DNA of 27,440 nt from Bacteroidales bacterium (lineage in GTDB: Bacteria > Bacteroidota > Bacteroidia > Bacteroidales > JAGOPY01), in NCBI GenBank assembly GCA_030638325.1, contig DAOWEV010000062.1, positions 1-27,440 of the forward strand, written 5' to 3'. The notes beneath the pieces were generated by a model. That model searched no databases. It saw only the letters and a program-made list of their open reading frames with translations, and had not been told where the DNA came from. The position numbers and the translations under genes were made by a program. Shown in pieces: positions 24,463 to 27,440 of the stretch (positions within the stretch are counted from its first letter, which is position 1; every line of letters starts with the position of its first letter).

Positions 24463-25122
24463 ATGAAAGAAACTTATCTGACACCTGATAATATTGATGA
24501 AAGAGCATCGGAGATGCTGGATCATATCCGGAAATTCAATACACACCGAAGAGAATGGGATCTCAGAAAGCATCATCTCGCTTTGATGGTAACGGATATG
24601 CAAGGCTATTTCCTCTCACCGTCATCGCATGCTTATATTCCCTCGGCACCGGCCATGCTACCGAATATCCTTGCATTGGTTGACATTTGTATGGATAAAA
24701 AAATTCCAGTGATATATACAAGGCACATCAATAATAAAAAGAATGCTGCGATGATGTCGCATTGGTGGAAAGACCTGATACGCGATGGCTCCCCTGAATC
24801 TGAGATCATTGATGCATTCCCGGATGCAATTTTTTTTGACAAACATCAGTATGATGCATTCTATGAAACACATCTCCAGAAAATATTGCAACAACTGGAT
24901 GTCAATCAGCTTATTATAACCGGAGTTATGACCAATCTCTGCTGTGAAACCACTGCGAGAAGCGCTTTTATCAGGGGATTTGAAGTGCTCATGCCGGCCG
25001 ATGCGACAGCAGCGTATTGTTACGATTATCACCTCGGGAGCCTGCTGAATCTTTCTGTTGGATTTGCGCATATTACGCGGACGAGGGAGTTGATTGGGCG
25101 GCTAAATGATTGGGCTACGTAA
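24463..25122 (+). CDS. isochorismatase-family cysteine hydrolase
   Basis: This 219-residue protein has the Rossmann-like fold of the isochorismatase/nicotinamidase superfamily. The expected catalytic triad is visible: Asp45 (LMVTDMQGYF), Lys127 (FFDKHQYDAF) and Cys160 in TGVMTNLCCETTARSAFIRG. A second cysteine follows directly, where Val is common. The C-terminal part (PADATAAYCYDYHLGSLLNL) also fits. The substrate cannot be told from sequence. I use the ATG at 24463; an in-frame GTG at 24442 overlaps the previous stop codon and would add seven residues. It lies 20 bases after the M19-like gene. Confidence 0.85.
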   Translation: MKETYLTPDNIDERASEMLDHIRKFNTHRREWDLRKHHLALMVTDMQGYFLSPSSHAYIPSAPAMLPNILALVDICMDKKIPVIYTRHINNKKNAAMMSHWWKDLIRDGSPESEIIDAFPDAIFFDKHQYDAFYETHLQKILQQLDVNQLIITGVMTNLCCETTARSAFIRGFEVLMPADATAAYCYDYHLGSLLNLSVGFAHITRTRELIGRLNDWAT

Positions 25123-25143
25123 CGCTCGCAGTGTTAAATAAAT

Positions 25144-25303
25144 TACTAAATCCTAAATCCTAATTTCTAAATCCTAAACAATACCAAATGACAAAAGCAC
25201 AAAGTTCAAAACCGTATGTTCTGTTGGAAATCTTTTGTTTTTAACTTTGGTTATTTGAGTTTAGAATTTGTTTAGTATTTAGGATTTGGTGCTTAGGATT
25301 TAT
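25144..25303. repeat. inverted pair of dispersed AAATCC repeats
   Basis: The left part (25144-25205) has repeated CTAAATCCTAA words, then ACAATACCAAATGACAAAAG. The right part (25237-25303) carries the same type of sequence in the opposite orientation, ending with 25268-25303, which matches 2087-2122 in reverse complement with three differences. The two sides face each other around a short unique centre near 25208-25230. The array fills the gap between the cysteine hydrolase and the flavoprotein gene. TAACTTTG at 25242-25249 fits the -7 consensus but has no good partner upstream. Confidence 0.75.
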
Positions 25304-25315
25304 TTAAAGAAAACA

Positions 25316-25347
25316 TTTGTATGATATATAACACCTAAATAGTTACG
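25316..25347 (+). promoter_or_regulatory. weak candidate promoter for the flavoprotein-radical SAM pair
   Basis: TTTG at 25316-25319 is followed by 20 bases and TAGTTACG, which matches six of the eight TAnnTTTG positions. Transcription would start only a few bases before the ATG at 25361, leaving almost no leader. This is weak support for an independent transcript of the last two genes. Confidence 0.25.
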
Positions 25348-25360
25348 AATTATTAATGCA

Positions 25361-26251
25361 ATGACTCATTTCACAAACATCATCATCATAGGCGCCGGGC
25401 CGGCAGGGATGGCGTGTGCCATTCAGTTGAAACGATATGGGCTGAATCCTTTGTTGATTGAAAAAGATGAACCCGGAGGGCTGCTCAGAAATGCCGGTGT
25501 GATAGAGAATTATTTAGGGTTCCCCGATGGGATCTCCGGGATAGCATTGATTGACTTGTTTAAAAAACAAATTGAAAAATATAATGTTGCACCTTTATAT
25601 AATAAGGTGATCTCCGTGGACCTGTCAGGGGATCAGTTTTTAATACAAACTTCGACAGGACAATATGAATGTAATTTCCTGGTGGTTGCAAGCGGTACAA
25701 GTCCGGTTCAATTCACAGACATAACACTGCCTGCAGATGCAGGAGGGCTCATTGGTTATGAAATTAGGGATTTCCGCCATGTGAAGCAGCAACAGATTGG
25801 CATCATAGGCAGTGGAGATGCTGCTTTTGATTATGCCCTGCAACTAACAGAAAACAACAATCAAATCAGTATTTATTATCGTTCAAGAAACATTAGAAGC
25901 ATTAAAGTTTTGGCTGACAGGGTTGTACGGCATAATAATATCAGCTTATATGCGGATCATCTGTTGACGGATGTGTCAAAAAGCCCATCTTCAGATGGTT
26001 TGCGACTGTCTTTCAAACACGCAAATAAAACGATCGAATATCAGGAAGATTATCTTATTTTTGCCACCGGAAGAAAGCCGGTCCTGGAGTTCCTTTCGGC
26101 AAAATTTGAGGAGGAAAAAGAGATCCTGATCAGGAAAAACCGCTTGTTTTTTGCCGGGGATGTTAAAAATGACCTTTTCCGGCAGGTTTCCATAGCTACC
26201 GGGGATGGCATCAGGACAGCCATGGCCATCATTAGAGAAAAAGCAAATTAG
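25361..26251 (+). CDS. thioredoxin-reductase-like flavoprotein lacking the redox cysteine pair
   Basis: This 296-residue protein has the two-dinucleotide-domain fold of thioredoxin reductase. The FAD motif is IIIGAGPAGMACA (8-20), with IENYLGFPDGISG (48-60) as in TrxB. The NAD(P)H motif is IGIIGSGDAAFDYA (146-159), and the FAD-contact FFAGDVKN (263-270) is followed by QVSIATGDGIRTAMAI. Where TrxB has its CxxC before the NADPH motif, this protein has LIGYEIRDF (130-138) with no cysteine, and its only cysteine is Cys104. It should therefore bind FAD and NAD(P)H but not reduce thioredoxin in the usual way. It might be a ferredoxin/flavodoxin reductase type or act on the neighbouring radical SAM protein (inference from the 4-base gap to that gene). 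Confidence 0.85.
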   Translation: MTHFTNIIIIGAGPAGMACAIQLKRYGLNPLLIEKDEPGGLLRNAGVIENYLGFPDGISGIALIDLFKKQIEKYNVAPLYNKVISVDLSGDQFLIQTSTGQYECNFLVVASGTSPVQFTDITLPADAGGLIGYEIRDFRHVKQQQIGIIGSGDAAFDYALQLTENNNQISIYYRSRNIRSIKVLADRVVRHNNISLYADHLLTDVSKSPSSDGLRLSFKHANKTIEYQEDYLIFATGRKPVLEFLSAKFEEEKEILIRKNRLFFAGDVKNDLFRQVSIATGDGIRTAMAIIREKAN

Positions 26252-26255
26252 CCCG

Positions 26256-27191
26256 ATGAAAGTCATAAAGCGTACAAAGCAGAACGATATTGCCAATGTC
26301 TATATAGCCGTCACAGACGACGGACGTATGTTTGAGTTCGTGGAATCCACCCAGCCACCATTGTCCGTAAGTGAAAAATGGGTACTGATCCTGTCCACCT
26401 TGTTTGGCTGTCCGTCGGATTGTCAATTCTGTGATGCGGGAGGCAATTACCAGGGCAAGCTTTCCTATGAGCAGTTGATGTTCCAGGTAAATTACCTGAT
26501 CAGCAGCAGGTTCCCCGACAAGCTGGTTAAAACTAAAAAGTTTAAGATCCAGTTTGCCAGGATGGGTGATCCGGCTTTCAACGATGCGGTGCTGGATGTC
26601 CTGGAAGACTTGCCTGAACTATATTCACTACCCAACTTCATTCCTTCTCTTTCAACTGTGGCCCCCAATGGCACCGACGGTTTCTTCACCCGGCTGCTGG
26701 ACCTGAAGAAAAGACTTTATAAAGATACATTTCAGTTGCAGTTCTCCATTCATTCCACTGATGAAGGACAAAGAGATGAACTGATACCCATACGCAAGTG
26801 GGACTTTTCCAGGATCGCCGGTTATGGCGATCAATTCTTTGATGCCTCCGGGAAAAAGATCACCCTGAATTTTGCCCTTGCCAAAAACAGTATCTTTGAT
26901 CCGGAAGTACTGCTTCAATATTTTGATCCTGAGAAATTCCTCATCAAAATTACCCCCATTAATCCTACCTATAAAGCTCGGGCCCATGGCATTGAATCCC
27001 TGATCCTTCCTGACACCCGCAAATATCCCCAGCTTGAAGCTATTAAAGATGCCGGCTACCAGTTAATTCTGAGCATCGGTGAGTGGGAAGAAAACAAGAT
27101 CGGAAGCAACTGCGGGCAATATGTGAATACCTTGCTGAGGACAGATGAAGGGATCTCGGATGGTTATCAATATTCTATTCAGGAAGTTTAG
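26256..27191 (+). CDS. short RlmN/Cfr-like radical SAM protein
   Basis: This 311-residue protein resembles the RlmN/Cfr rRNA adenine methyltransferases along its core. It has the iron-sulfur motif GCPSDCQFCDAGG (Cys52, Cys56, Cys59). Other matches are FARMGDPAFND (RlmN MGMGEPLLN), SLSTVAPNG (LSTSG), LQFSIHSTDEGQRDELIPIR (SLHAPNDEIRDEIVPI), KITPINPT (NLIPWNP) and GSNCGQYV (AACGQL, Cys286 equivalent to E. coli Cys355). Two differences stand out. The cysteine seven residues before the cluster (E. coli Cys118) is Ile45, and only about 40 residues precede the core, so the N-terminal accessory domain of RlmN is missing. I use the ATG at 26256, which follows the flavoprotein stop by 4 bases; the frame is open 17 codons further upstream inside that gene. 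It is probably a divergent member whose substrate is unknown. Confidence 0.82.
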   Translation: MKVIKRTKQNDIANVYIAVTDDGRMFEFVESTQPPLSVSEKWVLILSTLFGCPSDCQFCDAGGNYQGKLSYEQLMFQVNYLISSRFPDKLVKTKKFKIQFARMGDPAFNDAVLDVLEDLPELYSLPNFIPSLSTVAPNGTDGFFTRLLDLKKRLYKDTFQLQFSIHSTDEGQRDELIPIRKWDFSRIAGYGDQFFDASGKKITLNFALAKNSIFDPEVLLQYFDPEKFLIKITPINPTYKARAHGIESLILPDTRKYPQLEAIKDAGYQLILSIGEWEENKIGSNCGQYVNTLLRTDEGISDGYQYSIQEV

Positions 27192-27204
27192 TGACTTAGT
27201 TCGG

Positions 27205-27239
27205 AACCTGCAACCTGTAACCTGTAACCTGCAACCCGC
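27205..27239 (+). repeat. five tandem AACCTGY heptamers
   Basis: AACCTGC, AACCTGT, AACCTGT, AACCTGC and AACCCGC follow one another without gaps, and AACACCC continues the pattern weakly. They start 13 bases after the radical SAM stop codon, in the gap between two convergent genes. Function is unknown. Confidence 0.85.
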
Positions 27240-27275
27240 AACACCCAATTAATTCCCACTAATGGTAGTTCTAAT

Positions 27276-27440
27276 TCAATACTTATTTTGAAAATAGATC
27301 ACCATATTCCTATCAGGCATAAAATCCTTAAAGGTCCAGTAATAATGATTTATAAGGCCAGTTGTTTCTTTTGAGTCGGGCTGGTATGAAATTGAATCAA
27401 TGATGATGTTATCCGGAAATATCAATTCAAAGCTGACCAG
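27276..27440 (-). CDS. C-terminal end of an unrecognised protein (partial)
   Basis: A minus-strand frame is open from the window edge to a TGA at 27276-27278 and gives 54 residues. It runs from LVSFELIFPDNIIIDSISYQ to the end KDFMPDRNMVIYFQNKY. The composition is natural for a protein, with alternating hydrophobic residues and aromatic-rich ends suggesting beta structure. I do not recognise the family. It is convergent to the radical SAM gene. The start lies outside the window. Confidence 0.55.
   Translation of the reverse strand: MVSFELIFPDNIIIDSISYQPDSKETTGLINHYYWTFKDFMPDRNMVIYFQNKY

Noticed and set aside
25242..25249. TAACTTTG as promoter of the flavoprotein gene
   Set aside because: It fits the -7 consensus but has no TTTG or TTG at the right distance and lies inside a repeat, so I did not list it as a promoter.

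Overview
The window comes from a member of the Bacteroidetes (Bacteroidota), probably of the Bacteroidales type. The evidence is a complete str-S10-spc-alpha ribosomal gene block without tuf, zinc-free forms of S4, S14 and L36, an L17 with a long acidic tail, a promoter of the TTTG-N20-TAnnTTTG type in front of rpsL, and intergenic repeats of styles common in this phylum. No genome match could be run, so genus and species are open.

Layout. Positions 1-253 are AT-rich and carry a candidate promoter and possibly the tail of an upstream gene. Positions 254-2014 (+) encode a secreted protein built from three repeats of about 125 residues. Positions 2015-2685 hold no gene but carry several repeat elements, including an inverted pair of REP-like palindrome clusters. 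Positions 2686-3978 (-) are enolase. Positions 4099-4135 hold a clear rho-independent terminator. Positions 4159-22370 (-) are an unbroken run of 33 genes in the order rpsL, rpsG, fusA, rpsJ, rplC, rplD, rplW, rplB, rpsS, rplV, rpsC, rplP, rpmC, rpsQ, rplN, rplX, rplE, rpsN, rpsH, rplF, rplR, rpsE, rpmD, rplO, secY, map, infA, rpmJ, rpsM, rpsK, rpsD, rpoA, rplQ. The longest gap inside it is about 103 bases. A strong promoter match and a leader of about 210 nucleotides with a predicted long-range helix precede rpsL.

On the other side of that promoter, positions 22763-27191 (+) hold four accessory enzymes as two closely spaced pairs. The first pair is an M19 (renal dipeptidase)-like metallohydrolase and an isochorismatase-like cysteine hydrolase. 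The second pair is a thioredoxin-reductase-like flavoprotein without the redox cysteine pair and a short RlmN/Cfr-like radical SAM protein. The pairs are separated by a repeat-rich inverted structure. The last 165 bases contain the C-terminal end of an unrecognised gene on the minus strand.

The 33-gene block makes the translation machinery, the main translocon subunit, methionine aminopeptidase and the RNA polymerase alpha subunit, and is routine. The part most likely to hold something undescribed is the 22.7-27.2 kb accessory block. Its radical SAM protein keeps the three cluster cysteines and the C-terminal Cys-Gly-Gln of RlmN/Cfr, but lacks the second catalytic cysteine and the N-terminal accessory domain, and it sits 4 bases behind a flavoprotein that could be its electron donor. 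This functional link is an inference.
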